From Rhodospirillaceae bacterium UBA6219 (GTDB lineage: Bacteria; Pseudomonadota; Alphaproteobacteria; Rhodospirillales; Magnetospirillaceae): DNA of 52,539 nt. Every line of letters starts with the position of its first letter. Position 1 is the first letter of the stretch. The notes beneath the pieces were generated by a model, which saw nothing but the letters and a program-made list of their open reading frames with translations, did not search any database and was not told the origin of the DNA. The DNA lies in contig DISD01000007.1 in the NCBI GenBank assembly GCA_002435715.1, forward strand, positions 3,581 to 56,119, written 5' to 3'. Below are positions 34,101 to 42,079 of this stretch, one piece after another. A program made the translations under genes and the position numbers.

Positions 34101-35345
34101 TTAGCTCTTCAGCAGGCTCAGCAGATTCTGGGGCATCTGGTTGGCCTGGGACAAAGCCGCGATGGCGGCCTGGGTTTTGACGTCGGCAGACGACAGTTCC
34201 GATTTCTCGGCGGCGACGTCGGCATCCATGATGGCCGATTCGGCCGATTGCAGGTTTTCCGAGGTGGTGTCGATGGTTTCCGAGCGGAACTCGAAACGCG
34301 ACATGGTCGCACCCACTTCGGCGCGGGCCTGGATGACCGCGTCGATGGCGGCGTCCAGCGCGGTCAGGGCGGCCTCGGAATTGTCCTGGGTGGACACCGA
34401 GGTGCCGGCCAGACCCAGGGCGCTGGCGTCCACGTCGTCCAGCGACACGTTGATGGTGTCGGTCGAGGTGGTGCCGACCATGAAGTCGACGCCTGATTTG
34501 TTGCCGCCGACGATGTCGCCGGCCGAATCGATCATGCCCAACGACTGCAAGGTGGTGCCGGTGCCGTCGGTCATGTCCGAGATGGTCTGGCCTTCCACGT
34601 TGCTGGTCAGCACCAGGCGCTGGCGGCCATCGTCATCGGTTTCGATGGTGGCGGTGACGTTGGCGGCGGTGGGGGTGGCGGTGTCGCCGGCATTGATCGA
34701 GGCGGCGATGTCTTCCAGCGAGACGCCGGCGGTGCCGTCGTAATCCTCGTTGATGGTGTAATCCACCGTGGTGAACGCGTAATCGGGATCGGCCACGTCA
34801 AGCCCGTTGGTCAGCAAGATGGTGAAGGCGTCACCGTCGGCGACGGTGGTGATGTCGGTGTACTGGGTGTCGGTCATCCAATTCGACGACACGGTGGCGT
34901 TGGCCGTCTGCGACGCATATTGGCCCGAGCCATCCAACAGCGACACGCCGTTATAGCGGGTCGAAGTGGCGATGCCGTCGATTTCTTCCAAGAGTTCCTG
35001 GTATTCGGCGTCGATATAGGTGCGTTCATTGTCGGTGACCGAACCGGAATCCGACTGGGTGGCCAGCGACTTCATACGCTGCAGGATGTCCGAGATGCGC
35101 GACAGGCCGCCATCGGCGGTCTGCAGGATGGCGGTGGCCTGGCTGGCATTGGTGGCGGCCTGGCTCAGCACGGTGACGTCGGATTGGATGCGGGTGCCGA
35201 TGGCCAAGCCGGCGGCGTCGTCCGAGGCCTTGGTGATGCGCGATCCCGAAGCCAGCTTGGACAGGCTGGACGATTGGGCTTCGGAATTCAGGTTCAGGTA
35301 GCGCAGGGCCGAATTGGCCGCGGTGTTGGTGGCGATGACCGGCAT
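34101..35345 (-). CDS. fliC: Flagellin (main-cluster copy)
   Basis: A 414-residue flagellin. D0/D1 N-terminal hallmarks: SLSKLASGSRITKASDDAAGLAIG near residue 28 and DILQRMKSLATQSDSG near residue 85, then YNGVSLLDG near residue 129. The C-terminal D1/D0 contains RSETIDTTSENLQSAESAIMDADVAAEKSEL and ALSQANQMPQNLLSLLKS. A Thr- and Asp-rich D2-type domain lies between. No cysteine. It is followed by its own terminator and then fliD and fliS. An ECF sigma gene lies 97 bases upstream on the same strand. It is clearly distinct in sequence from the flagellin at 12325. Confidence 0.95.
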   Translation of the reverse strand: MPVIATNTAANSALRYLNLNSEAQSSSLSKLASGSRITKASDDAAGLAIGTRIQSDVTVLSQAATNASQATAILQTADGGLSRISDILQRMKSLATQSDSGSVTDNERTYIDAEYQELLEEIDGIATSTRYNGVSLLDGSGQYASQTANATVSSNWMTDTQYTDITTVADGDAFTILLTNGLDVADPDYAFTTVDYTINEDYDGTAGVSLEDIAASINAGDTATPTAANVTATIETDDDGRQRLVLTSNVEGQTISDMTDGTGTTLQSLGMIDSAGDIVGGNKSGVDFMVGTTSTDTINVSLDDVDASALGLAGTSVSTQDNSEAALTALDAAIDAVIQARAEVGATMSRFEFRSETIDTTSENLQSAESAIMDADVAAEKSELSSADVKTQAAIAALSQANQMPQNLLSLLKS

Positions 35346-35442
35346 AATACTGTCTCCTTCTGATCCAATGTCTGCCCCTTTTCTGTCGGGGCCTCTTGGA
35401 TGGAACGGATCAGCGGGCCGGTTCGGGCGGCCTATTTTTGCC

Positions 35443-36054
35443 CTATTCAGCCAGGGCCAGACGGACGTCGCGTTCGGAACGGCGCAGCTTGTCGCGCAGC
35501 GCCTGACGGCCGCGCTTCAGCAGGCTTTCCACCGCCGAAACCGTGGTCTGCATGATCTCGGCGATCTCGGCATTGCCCAGATCGTCGAAATAGGAAAGGG
35601 TCAGCGCCAAGCGCTGCTGTTCCGGCAGGCGCCCCATGGCGTCGTTCAACTTGCCGTAAACCTGACCGCGATGGATCGAGGTGACGCTGTCGGCCTCGTC
35701 ATCCATGGGTTCGGGAACGTCGTCCAGGCAGTCGTTGGTCGGCCGGCGGCGCAGATCGATGCAGCGGTTGACCACCACACGATAAAGCCAGGTGGAAAAC
35801 TTGGCCTTGCCGTCCTGCCAGTTTTGACGATGGGTCCACACCTTGACCAGGCATTCCTGGGCCACGTCCTCGGCGTCGGCCTGGTTGCCCAGGACCCGAA
35901 GGGCGATGGCGTAGGCGCGGTCCACATGGCGCTCCACCAGTAAACGATAGGCGCCAGCATCGTCTTGCTTCATCCGCGCCAACAGGGCTTCGTCGTCCAA
36001 ATCGGCCTGGGCGGTGGCCCGGGCGGTGGCGGAGGTGATGGGCTGGATCAGCAT
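35443..36054 (-). CDS. ECF RNA polymerase sigma factor (sigma 1)
   Basis: A 203-residue ECF sigma factor starting at ATG 36054; an in-frame TTG at 36072 is less likely. Region 2 (residues ~20-90) shows LLVERHVDRAYAIALRVLGNQADAEDVAQECLVKVW and FSTWLYRVVVNRCIDLRRR. Region 4 (~130-195) shows LPEQQRLALTLSYFDDLGNAEIAEIMQTTVSAVESLLKRGRQAL. It resembles sigma 2 at 36956-37516. No anti-sigma gene directly follows; fliC comes next. A CGTGTAA element 37 bases upstream resembles promoters near the other sigma gene, so the two may form a cascade. Confidence 0.92.
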   Translation of the reverse strand: MLIQPITSATARATAQADLDDEALLARMKQDDAGAYRLLVERHVDRAYAIALRVLGNQADAEDVAQECLVKVWTHRQNWQDGKAKFSTWLYRVVVNRCIDLRRRPTNDCLDDVPEPMDDEADSVTSIHRGQVYGKLNDAMGRLPEQQRLALTLSYFDDLGNAEIAEIMQTTVSAVESLLKRGRQALRDKLRRSERDVRLALAE

Positions 36055-36090
36055 GGTCGGAACCCCGATCAAGAATGGCTTGTTAACGGT

Positions 36091-36119
36091 TTACACGGTG
36101 GGGGGTGTGCATCCAGGCG
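36091..36119 (-). promoter_or_regulatory. Candidate ECF-type promoter before sigma 1
   Basis: On minus: CGCCTG, 16 bases, CGTGTAA (36097-36091). The -10 element is identical to those at 37566-37572, 41994-42000 and 42044-42050; the -35 matches CGCAGG at four of six bases. It lies 37 bases from the sigma 1 start. Confidence 0.45.
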
Positions 36120-36177
36120 GAAAAAGTTGAAAAAAATCATAGTCTTAGCTAGGCAAAAGCTGCCGGGGGCTAGGCAA

Positions 36178-36627
36178 TTATTGCCGAGGCTTGGGCGGAC
36201 CGGGGGGGCCCGGTGGACGCAGGTCGGCAATGGCCCGGCGGCCTTCCAGGCTCATTTGCGGCAGGGCATGGACCAGCATGCGACCGATCAGGTCGCCCGC
36301 CTTTTGGCGCTTGGCGGCGAATTCGTCGACCAGATTGGCGAAGCCCAGGGCGTCGAAATGTTCCTGGCGCATCATTGCGTTGGCGCGGCGGTGGAATTCT
36401 TCGAAATCCTCGGGCTCATGCTGGTCCACCCCTTGTTCGCTGGCGACCTTGCGCAGGATACGGGCGTCGTCGGCCGACAGAACCGACGCCATGTGGTTCA
36501 GTAACCCGTCGGGTGGCGGCGGTCCGAACGGCTTGTCCGGGTGGGGGGCCAACAACATGCCGGCCAGGAAACCATTGGCGGCCAGTGACACGACCAAAAG
36601 CCAGGTCCGAAGATGGCGGAAATTCAT
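36178..36627 (-). CDS. CnrX-like periplasmic metal-sensor/resistance-type protein
   Basis: A 149-residue protein starting at ATG 36627. Residues ~7-27 are a hydrophobic anchor or signal (TWLLVVSLAANGFLAGMLLA). The rest is helical and periplasmic, matching the Metal_resist/CpxP-like fold with SADDARILRKV and HALPQMSLEGRRAIADLRPPGPPGPP. His, Glu and Met residues (HEPEDFEEFHRR, HALPQM) could bind metal. Order with the two upstream genes is sigma, membrane anti-sigma, periplasmic sensor, like cnrH-cnrY-cnrX. The ligand is unknown. Confidence 0.78.
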   Translation of the reverse strand: MNFRHLRTWLLVVSLAANGFLAGMLLAPHPDKPFGPPPPDGLLNHMASVLSADDARILRKVASEQGVDQHEPEDFEEFHRRANAMMRQEHFDALGFANLVDEFAAKRQKAGDLIGRMLVHALPQMSLEGRRAIADLRPPGPPGPPKPRQ

Positions 36628-36629
36628 GG

Positions 36630-36959
36630 TTACAATCCCAGGGGGGTCAAGGGGGTCGCTTGGGCATAAAGTTGGGCGGTGCCGGTTTGGATGGGGCTGG
36701 TGTCCAGGTTGCCGCTGGCCAAACCTACCGCCAAGCCCAAAATCAGCCCCAGGGCCAGCGAGCCGGCATAACGCGGAACGCCGCCCCACAGGCCCAGCAG
36801 ACGCGACAGGCTGAAACGCGGCCGGATTTCGGCTTCGCTGGCGATGCGGGTCAGCACCATGCGGCTGACGCGGGCGGCGCTGCGCGGATCCAGCGCGTGG
36901 GCCGGGTCGAAGCGCTTGAGCAAGGCGTCCAATTCGTCATCACGATCGAGCGTGGTCAT
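36630..36959 (-). CDS. Probable membrane-bound anti-sigma factor
   Basis: A 109-residue protein with ~60 cytoplasmic residues (DELDALLKRFDPAHALDPRSAARVSRMVL), a single membrane helix near residues 64-84 (YAGSLALGLILGLAVGLASG) and a short periplasmic tail. Its start overlaps the sigma 2 stop by four bases (ATGA), and the CnrX-like gene follows 2 bases after it. The size, topology and coupling are those of CnrY-type anti-sigma factors; the sequence itself is not diagnostic. Confidence 0.7.
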   Translation of the reverse strand: MTTLDRDDELDALLKRFDPAHALDPRSAARVSRMVLTRIASEAEIRPRFSLSRLLGLWGGVPRYAGSLALGLILGLAVGLASGNLDTSPIQTGTAQLYAQATPLTPLGL

Positions 36960-37516
36960 AGCAAGTCTCCTGATGCGGCAAAACCCAGCCGCGACAAGTA
37001 ATCTCGAAGTCCGCGGCGACCACGGACCAAAAGCGATTCCAAGGCCGAAACGCTGACGCCCAGAACCTGAGCCGCTTCGGCGTTGCTGACTTCACCGAGA
37101 TGGCACAGGCTGATGGCGGCGCGTTGGCGTTCCGGCAAATGGGCCAGTCCTTCGCTTACCACCTTATGTGCCTGCGACCGGGCCACCTGGTCCAATCCGC
37201 CGGGGGCCGGATCGGCCGGTTCCTCGACGTCGTCCATGGGCAGCATGGGCCGCCGTCTTTTGCGGTCCGTACACAAATTGATCACCACGCGGTAGAGCCA
37301 GGTGGTGAACAAGGCCTCGCCGTCTTCATCCCAATCCGGCGCCTTGCGCCAGACGCGCAAAAAGGCTTCCTGCGCCACTTCTTCGGCGTCGTCGGCATTT
37401 CCCAGCATGCGCATGCCCAGGGCCAGGGCGAAAGGCGTGTGCCGTTCCATCAATTGGGCGAAGGCCGCACGGTCGCCCCGGCCGGTGGCGACCAGCAACT
37501 CCTGGTCAGAAATCAT
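36956..37516 (-). CDS. ECF RNA polymerase sigma factor (sigma 2)
   Basis: A 186-residue ECF sigma factor when started at ATG 37516 (MISDQELLVATGRGD), the canonical beginning; an upstream in-frame ATG at 37558 lies only 7 bases from the predicted -10 element and would need leaderless translation. Region 2: FAQLMERHTPFALALGMRMLGNADDAEEVAQEAFLRVW. Region 4: LPERQRAAISLCHLGEVSNAEAAQVLGVSVSALESLLVRG. It heads a sigma, anti-sigma, sensor operon that diverges from an exporter operon. Confidence 0.92.
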   Translation of the reverse strand: MISDQELLVATGRGDRAAFAQLMERHTPFALALGMRMLGNADDAEEVAQEAFLRVWRKAPDWDEDGEALFTTWLYRVVINLCTDRKRRRPMLPMDDVEEPADPAPGGLDQVARSQAHKVVSEGLAHLPERQRAAISLCHLGEVSNAEAAQVLGVSVSALESLLVRGRRGLRDYLSRLGFAASGDLL

Positions 37517-37565
37517 TCGTTCGTCATATCCGCCATGGATGGGCGTTGTCATCTCCATATGCCGC

Positions 37566-37595
37566 TTACACGGGGGGGAAGCCAGATGCCCTGCG
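37566..37595 (-). promoter_or_regulatory. Candidate ECF promoter of the sigma 2 operon
   Basis: On minus: CGCAGG (37595-37590), 17 bases, CGTGTAA (37572-37566). The -35 is one arm of CCCTGCG-N8-CGCAGGG, whose other arm serves the divergent exporter promoter. This predicts autoregulation by sigma 2. Confidence 0.65.
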
Positions 37596-37603
37596 GAAAA
37601 AAT

Positions 37604-37632
37604 CGCAGGGTGTGCGCCAAGGCGTCGTGAAA
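37604..37632 (+). promoter_or_regulatory. Candidate ECF promoter of the exporter operon
   Basis: CGCAGG (37604-37609), 16 bases, CGTGAAA (37626-37632), 31 bases before the permease start. It differs from the other sites only at one -10 base and forms a back-to-back pair with the sigma 2 promoter. Confidence 0.62.
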
Positions 37633-37663
37633 GGGGGACGACAACCGAACAAGGATAGTTTTT

Positions 37664-38821
37664 GTGCTGGTCATGGCCTTACGCATGTTGGTCGGCGATC
37701 GCGCCAAATATCTGGGAATCGTGGTCGCCTTGGCCTTCACCTCTTTCGTGATGATCCAGCAGCCGGCAACCTTTCTGGGCATCCTTCGCCATACCTATGG
37801 TTTCATCACCGATATCGGCATCGGCGACGTCTGGGTCATGGACCCCAAGGCCAAGCATTTAGACGACGTTAAGCCGATGATGGATTCCGAACTGCAAAGG
37901 GTGCGCGGAATCCAAGGCGTCGATTGGGCCATGCCGCTTTACAAGGGCGGCATCCGTGCCCGTCTGGACAACGGCGATTTCGTCCAATGTCAGATGATCG
38001 GTATCGACGAAACCACCCTGATCGGCGGGCCGGGACGTATGGTGCTGGGGCAATTGGCCGATCTGCGTCAGGCCGACGGCATCATCATCGACACCGCGTC
38101 CGCCGCCAGTCGGCTGGCTATCATCCAAGGGGCGGGAAAGCGCCCCATGACCATCGGCGATTCCATCGAATTGAACGACCATCGGGCCCAGGTGGTGGGC
38201 ACCGCCATTTCGTCCAGCAATTTCCAATCCATGCCGACGGTTTACACCACTTATTCGCGGGTGAAGACCTTTCTGCCCTCGGAACGCAAGCTGCTGTCCT
38301 TCGTGCTGGTGGGGGTCAAGGACGGTGCCGACCCGCAGGCGGTGGCCGATGCCATAACCCGCAGCACCGGTCTGGCCGCCTACACCACCGAAGGATTCAT
38401 CGACCGTTCGCTGAAACATTTTCTGGGCAATACCGGCATGATCCTGAACTTCGCCATGTCGGCGGGCATGGGGTTTCTGATCGGCGCCTTCATCGCCGGG
38501 CAGACTTTCTATAACTTCACCAACGACAATCTGCGCCATTTCGGCGTCATGAAAGCCATGGGCGCCGGGTCCGGCATGCTGGTGCGGATGATCCTGGTCC
38601 AGGCCCTGTATCTGGGGTTGACCGGTTTCGGCCTGGGCGCCGGGGCCGGGGCGGCCATGGGCTTCAACCTGGCCCGTGTCGATCCGCATCTGGTGTTCCG
38701 CATGCCCTGGCAATTGATCGCGGTCGGGGGCGTCGCGGCGCTTTCGGTGGTGATCGTCGCCGCCCTTCTGGCCATCCGCAAGGTGGTGCGGCTGGAGCCG
38801 GCCCAGGTGTTCAAGGCATGA
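37664..38821 (+). CDS. ABC exporter permease, DevC/MacB (FtsX) type
   Basis: A 385-residue permease starting at GTG 37664 with AAGGA upstream; the ATG at 37673 is an alternative. One N-terminal membrane helix (residues ~14-32) is followed by a periplasmic domain (~40-260) and three helices at the C-terminus (~265-290, ~318-345, ~352-375), the FtsX/MacB layout; the N-terminus resembles DevC proteins. It forms an exporter with the next three genes. The last four bases overlap the ATPase gene. The substrate is unknown; peptides, lipids or glycolipids are exported by relatives. Confidence 0.87.
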   Translation: MLVMALRMLVGDRAKYLGIVVALAFTSFVMIQQPATFLGILRHTYGFITDIGIGDVWVMDPKAKHLDDVKPMMDSELQRVRGIQGVDWAMPLYKGGIRARLDNGDFVQCQMIGIDETTLIGGPGRMVLGQLADLRQADGIIIDTASAASRLAIIQGAGKRPMTIGDSIELNDHRAQVVGTAISSSNFQSMPTVYTTYSRVKTFLPSERKLLSFVLVGVKDGADPQAVADAITRSTGLAAYTTEGFIDRSLKHFLGNTGMILNFAMSAGMGFLIGAFIAGQTFYNFTNDNLRHFGVMKAMGAGSGMLVRMILVQALYLGLTGFGLGAGAGAAMGFNLARVDPHLVFRMPWQLIAVGGVAALSVVIVAALLAIRKVVRLEPAQVFKA

Positions 38822-39516
38822 GCGGCCCGATGGTGCAGTGCCAAGGTTTGACCAAGACCTATGGCACGGGGGAGACCGCCGTCCAGGCCCTGCGCGGGGT
38901 GGATTTCCAGGCCGATGCCGGCGAGGTGGTGATGCTGGTCGGCCCGTCCGGTTGTGGCAAGACCACGCTGATTTCGGTGCTGGCCGGGGTGATGGATGGC
39001 GATGGCGGCTCGGTCCGGGTGCTGGGCCACGAACTGACCAAATTGTCGGGGGCGGAAAAAACCCGCCTGCGCCGTCACGGGATCGGCTTCGTCTTTCAAT
39101 CCTTCAATCTGGTGCCGACCCTGTCGGTGATGGAAAACGTCGCCGTGCCCTTGCTGATCCAGGGCGAAAAGCGCTCCCGCGCCCTGGAACTGGCCCGTGC
39201 CGCCTTGGAGCCGGTGGGCTTGGCCGACAAGGCCAAGGTGCTGCCCGGCCAATTGTCGGGCGGCCAGCAACAGCGCGTCGCCATCGCCCGCGCCATCGTC
39301 CACGCCCCGCCCCTGATCGTCTGTGACGAACCCACCAGCGCGCTGGATCACCGCACCGGGGAACAGGTGGTGGGGCTGTTGCGCGATCTGGCGCGCAGCC
39401 GCGATTGCTGTCTGCTGGTGGTGACCCACGATTCCCGCATTTTTCCCTTCGCCGACCGGGTCGCCGAAATGGATGACGGCCGCGTGCTCGCCATCCGTCA
39501 AAACACTGGAAACTGA
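38818..39516 (+). CDS. ABC exporter ATP-binding protein, MacB/LolD/DevA type
   Basis: A 232-residue ATPase with Walker A GPSGCGKTT near residue 42, Q-loop GFVFQSFNLVPTLSVMENV near residue 90, signature LSGGQQQR near residue 144 and Walker B IVCDEPTSALDH near residue 164. The Q-loop form is that of mechanotransmission exporters (MacB, LolD, DevA). It overlaps the permease gene by four bases and is followed 3 bases later by the adaptor gene. Confidence 0.92.
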   Translation: MSGPMVQCQGLTKTYGTGETAVQALRGVDFQADAGEVVMLVGPSGCGKTTLISVLAGVMDGDGGSVRVLGHELTKLSGAEKTRLRRHGIGFVFQSFNLVPTLSVMENVAVPLLIQGEKRSRALELARAALEPVGLADKAKVLPGQLSGGQQQRVAIARAIVHAPPLIVCDEPTSALDHRTGEQVVGLLRDLARSRDCCLLVVTHDSRIFPFADRVAEMDDGRVLAIRQNTGN

Positions 39517-39519
39517 GAC

Positions 39520-40452
39520 ATGCGTCCTTTCATCTTGCCGTCTTTGGCCGCTCTTGGGCTGGTGGCCGCCATTGGTTTGTCCCTGCGCGACACCGCGCCG
39601 CCGCCCGCCGCCCAACCGGTGGCGCAGCCGGCCGCGCCGCCCTTTGCCGCCTATGTGGCCGGGACCGGTCTGGTCGAGGCCGGCACCCGCAACATCGCCG
39701 TCGCCACCCCCATCGCCGGAGTGGTGGAAAAGGTGGCGGTCATCGTCGGGCAACAGGTGCGGGCGGGGGACGAATTGTTCCATTTGGACGGCCGCGACCT
39801 GATGGCGCAACTGGCCACCAAGCGGGCGGCGGTCGCCGCCGCCCAAGCCAGCGTCGCCGAAGCCGAGGCCAATCTGGCCGATACCCGCAACCAGTTGCGT
39901 CTGGCGGAAAGCCTGGGCGACCGCCGGGCCATCAGCCAGGAAGATTTGGGCAAGCGCCGTTTCGCCGTCCAGGCCGACGACGCCAAGCTGCGCGCCGCCC
40001 AGGCCCAGGTGGTCCAGGCCAGGGCGGAAGAGACGGAAATCCAGGTGTCGCTGGACCGTCTGGTGGTGCGTTCGCCGGTGGACGGTCAAGTCATGCAGGT
40101 CAATATCCGCCAGGGTGAATACGCCCCGACGGGGCAACTCAGCAGCCCCCTGGTCATGGTGGGCGGCATCGACGTCTTGGCGGTACGGGTCGACATCGAC
40201 GAAAACGACGCTTGGCGCTATCGCCCCGGGGCCAAGGCCCAGGCTTTCGTGCGCGGTAACCGCGACCTGAACTTTCCCATTACCTTCCGCGAGATCGAAC
40301 CTTATGTGGCGCCGAAGAAATCGCTGACCGGCGATTCCACCGAACGGGTGGATACCCGGGTGCTGCAGGTGGTCTATCAGTTCGTCAATGACGGCAAGGT
40401 GGCGGTTTATCCCGGTCAGATCGTCGATGTTTATCTGGAGGTGGCGCCATGA
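39520..40452 (+). CDS. HlyD/DevB-type periplasmic adaptor protein
   Basis: A 310-residue membrane-fusion protein with an N-terminal anchor (residues ~4-22), a lipoyl-like half (VATPIAGVVEKVAVIVGQQVRAGDELFHLDGRDL near residue 65), a helical hairpin (~85-165, rich in Ala and Glu) and a second lipoyl half (LVVRSPVDGQVMQVNIRQGEYAP near residue 185), then a beta-barrel. It bridges the inner-membrane ABC pair and the outer-membrane channel encoded next, overlapping it by four bases. Confidence 0.9.
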   Translation: MRPFILPSLAALGLVAAIGLSLRDTAPPPAAQPVAQPAAPPFAAYVAGTGLVEAGTRNIAVATPIAGVVEKVAVIVGQQVRAGDELFHLDGRDLMAQLATKRAAVAAAQASVAEAEANLADTRNQLRLAESLGDRRAISQEDLGKRRFAVQADDAKLRAAQAQVVQARAEETEIQVSLDRLVVRSPVDGQVMQVNIRQGEYAPTGQLSSPLVMVGGIDVLAVRVDIDENDAWRYRPGAKAQAFVRGNRDLNFPITFREIEPYVAPKKSLTGDSTERVDTRVLQVVYQFVNDGKVAVYPGQIVDVYLEVAP

Positions 40453-41834
40453 AGCGTCTGTTGCCGCTGGTTGTGCTGGCGCTGGCCGGCTGTAGCCAAG
40501 GCCCCGATTACGTGGCCCCCCAGGCGGATGTGCCCCAGGGGTGGAGCTTGCCTTATTCCACCGCGCCACAGGGGCGCGAATGGTGGCAGTCCTTCGACGA
40601 TCCGCAGATCAGCGCCCTGGTGGTGCGGGCCCTGGCGGCGAACGCCGATCTGGCGGCGGCCGAGGCCTCGGTCCGGGCCGCCCGCGCCTTGCTGGACAAG
40701 GCGGCGGGGGGGACCTGGCCGCAAGTGGACGTCAGCGCCGATGCCAGCCGCAGCCGCACGCCGGCCACCGGGACCAGCGGGACCAAGACCAAGGCGCGGG
40801 TGGCCAACAGTTTCGCCACCGGTTTCGACGCGTCCTGGGAAGTGGATCTGTGGGGGCGTTTGGACCGACAGGTGGAAGCCGCCGCCGCCACCGCCGAAGC
40901 GACGCAAGCCGAAGCCGATGGGGTGCGGCTGACCCTGATCGGCGACGTGGTTCGCAATTATGTGGAATTACGCGGTTATCAACTGCGCCTGCGGGTGGCC
41001 CGGGAAACCATGGAATCTTATGCCGACACCGTGGCTTTGACCGAGGCCAAGTTCCAGGCCGGCACCGGCTCGGGGCTGGATCTGGCCCGCGCCCAGGCGC
41101 AATTGGCGTCGTCACGGGCCGATTTGCCGCCTTTGCGGGCGGAACTGGCGGTGCGTCTGCATGCCCTGGGGGTGTTGACCGGTCAGCATCCCACCGCCTT
41201 GGCCCAATTGCTGGACACCCAGGCCAAGGTGCCCGACATGGTCGCCGCCCCCGGTCTGGGCCTGCCCGCCGATCTGGTGCGCAACCGTCCCGACATTCGT
41301 CAGGCCGAACGCCAACTGGCCGCCGCCACCGCCCAGATCGGTGTCGCCCAGGCCGACCTTTACCCGTCATTGACGCTTTCGGGGTCCATCGGTCTGTCGT
41401 CATCCACTGTGGGGTCGTTGCTGGAACTGGCGTCGCGCAGTTGGTCGTTCGGACCCGGCTTGGTCCTGCCGCTGCTGGATGGCGGCACGCGGCGGGCCGA
41501 GGTGGATTACCGCCGGGCCCTGGCCGAGCAGGCCCGCGAAACCTGGCGGTCCACCGTTTTGGCCGCCATGGGCGAGGTCGAGGACAATCTGGCCGCTTGG
41601 GACCAGCACGCGCGCCGCGTCCAGGCGTTGGAACTGGCGGTGACCACCAGCCGGGCCGCCCTGGAACTGGCTGTCGAGCTGAACGACAAAGGCATGAGTT
41701 CGTATCTGGACGTGCTGGATGCCACCCGGGAATTGCGCAGCCTGGAAGCCCAATGGGCCGAAGCCCAGGTTCAGGCCGCTTCCGATCTGGTGGTGCTTTA
41801 TAAATCCTTGGGGGGCGGGGCGCCGGTTTCCTGA
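40449..41834 (+). CDS. Outer-membrane efflux lipoprotein, NodT/OprM type
   Basis: A 461-residue TolC-like channel. The lipobox LALAGC at residues ~10-15 predicts a lipoprotein. Two repeated OEP halves are seen (residues ~55-245 and ~255-455), with WWQSFDDPQISALVVRAL at the start of the first, and GLPADLVRNRPDIRQAERQLAAATAQIGVAQADLYPSLTLSG near residue 274 in family-typical form. It completes a four-gene tripartite exporter. Its 3' end overlaps a small minus-strand gene by 37 bases. Confidence 0.93.
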   Translation: MKRLLPLVVLALAGCSQGPDYVAPQADVPQGWSLPYSTAPQGREWWQSFDDPQISALVVRALAANADLAAAEASVRAARALLDKAAGGTWPQVDVSADASRSRTPATGTSGTKTKARVANSFATGFDASWEVDLWGRLDRQVEAAAATAEATQAEADGVRLTLIGDVVRNYVELRGYQLRLRVARETMESYADTVALTEAKFQAGTGSGLDLARAQAQLASSRADLPPLRAELAVRLHALGVLTGQHPTALAQLLDTQAKVPDMVAAPGLGLPADLVRNRPDIRQAERQLAAATAQIGVAQADLYPSLTLSGSIGLSSSTVGSLLELASRSWSFGPGLVLPLLDGGTRRAEVDYRRALAEQARETWRSTVLAAMGEVEDNLAAWDQHARRVQALELAVTTSRAALELAVELNDKGMSSYLDVLDATRELRSLEAQWAEAQVQAASDLVVLYKSLGGGAPVS

Positions 41835-41962
41835 TCCAGCAAATAGCGTTCGACCATGGACAGCAGGAACAGGAAATCGCTCCATTCCATGCCCATGCGG
41901 TCGGCCAGGCGCACGGCACGGGTCATCAACGGGGCGTCAAGCGGGGCGGGAACAGCAGACAT
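41798..41962 (-). CDS. Small protein, 54 aa, under a candidate ECF promoter
   Basis: A 54-residue frame, MSAVPAPLDAPLMTRAVRLA followed by DRMGMEWSDFLFLLSMVERY and a short tail. It looks like one or two amphipathic helices; no family is recognised. The ribosome site is weak. Support comes from the promoter CGCAGG-N16-CGTGTAA, whose -10 lies 32 bases upstream of the ATG. It converges with and overlaps the end of the channel gene. It is divergent from the 128-codon gene at 42080, which has a matching promoter. Confidence 0.5.
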   Translation of the reverse strand: MSAVPAPLDAPLMTRAVRLADRMGMEWSDFLFLLSMVERYLLDQETGAPPPKDL

Positions 41963-41993
41963 GACAGGTCATCCGGTTAAGCTTTGCTGAACC

Positions 41994-42022
41994 TTACACG
42001 GGGCATGGGGCCGAAGCCTGCG
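41994..42022 (-). promoter_or_regulatory. Candidate ECF promoter before the 54-codon gene
   Basis: On minus: CGCAGG (42022-42017), 16 bases, CGTGTAA (42000-41994). Its -35 is half of the perfect palindrome CCTGCGCAGG (42017-42026), which it shares with the divergent promoter at 42021-42050. Confidence 0.62.
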
Positions 42023-42050
42023 CAGGGATAAGCAGGGCAGGGGCGTGTAA
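42021..42050 (+). promoter_or_regulatory. Candidate ECF promoter before the 128-codon gene
   Basis: CGCAGG (42021-42026), 17 bases, CGTGTAA (42044-42050), 29 bases before the ATG at 42080. Same layout as the sigma 2 promoter. Confidence 0.62.
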
Positions 42051-42079
42051 CTTGCAGGTCTTTCCCGTTCAGGCGCCCC

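Noticed and set aside
38509..40569. A 686-codon minus-strand frame opposite the exporter genes
   Set aside because: It covers a Walker-motif ATPase and an adaptor on the other strand and has shadow composition.
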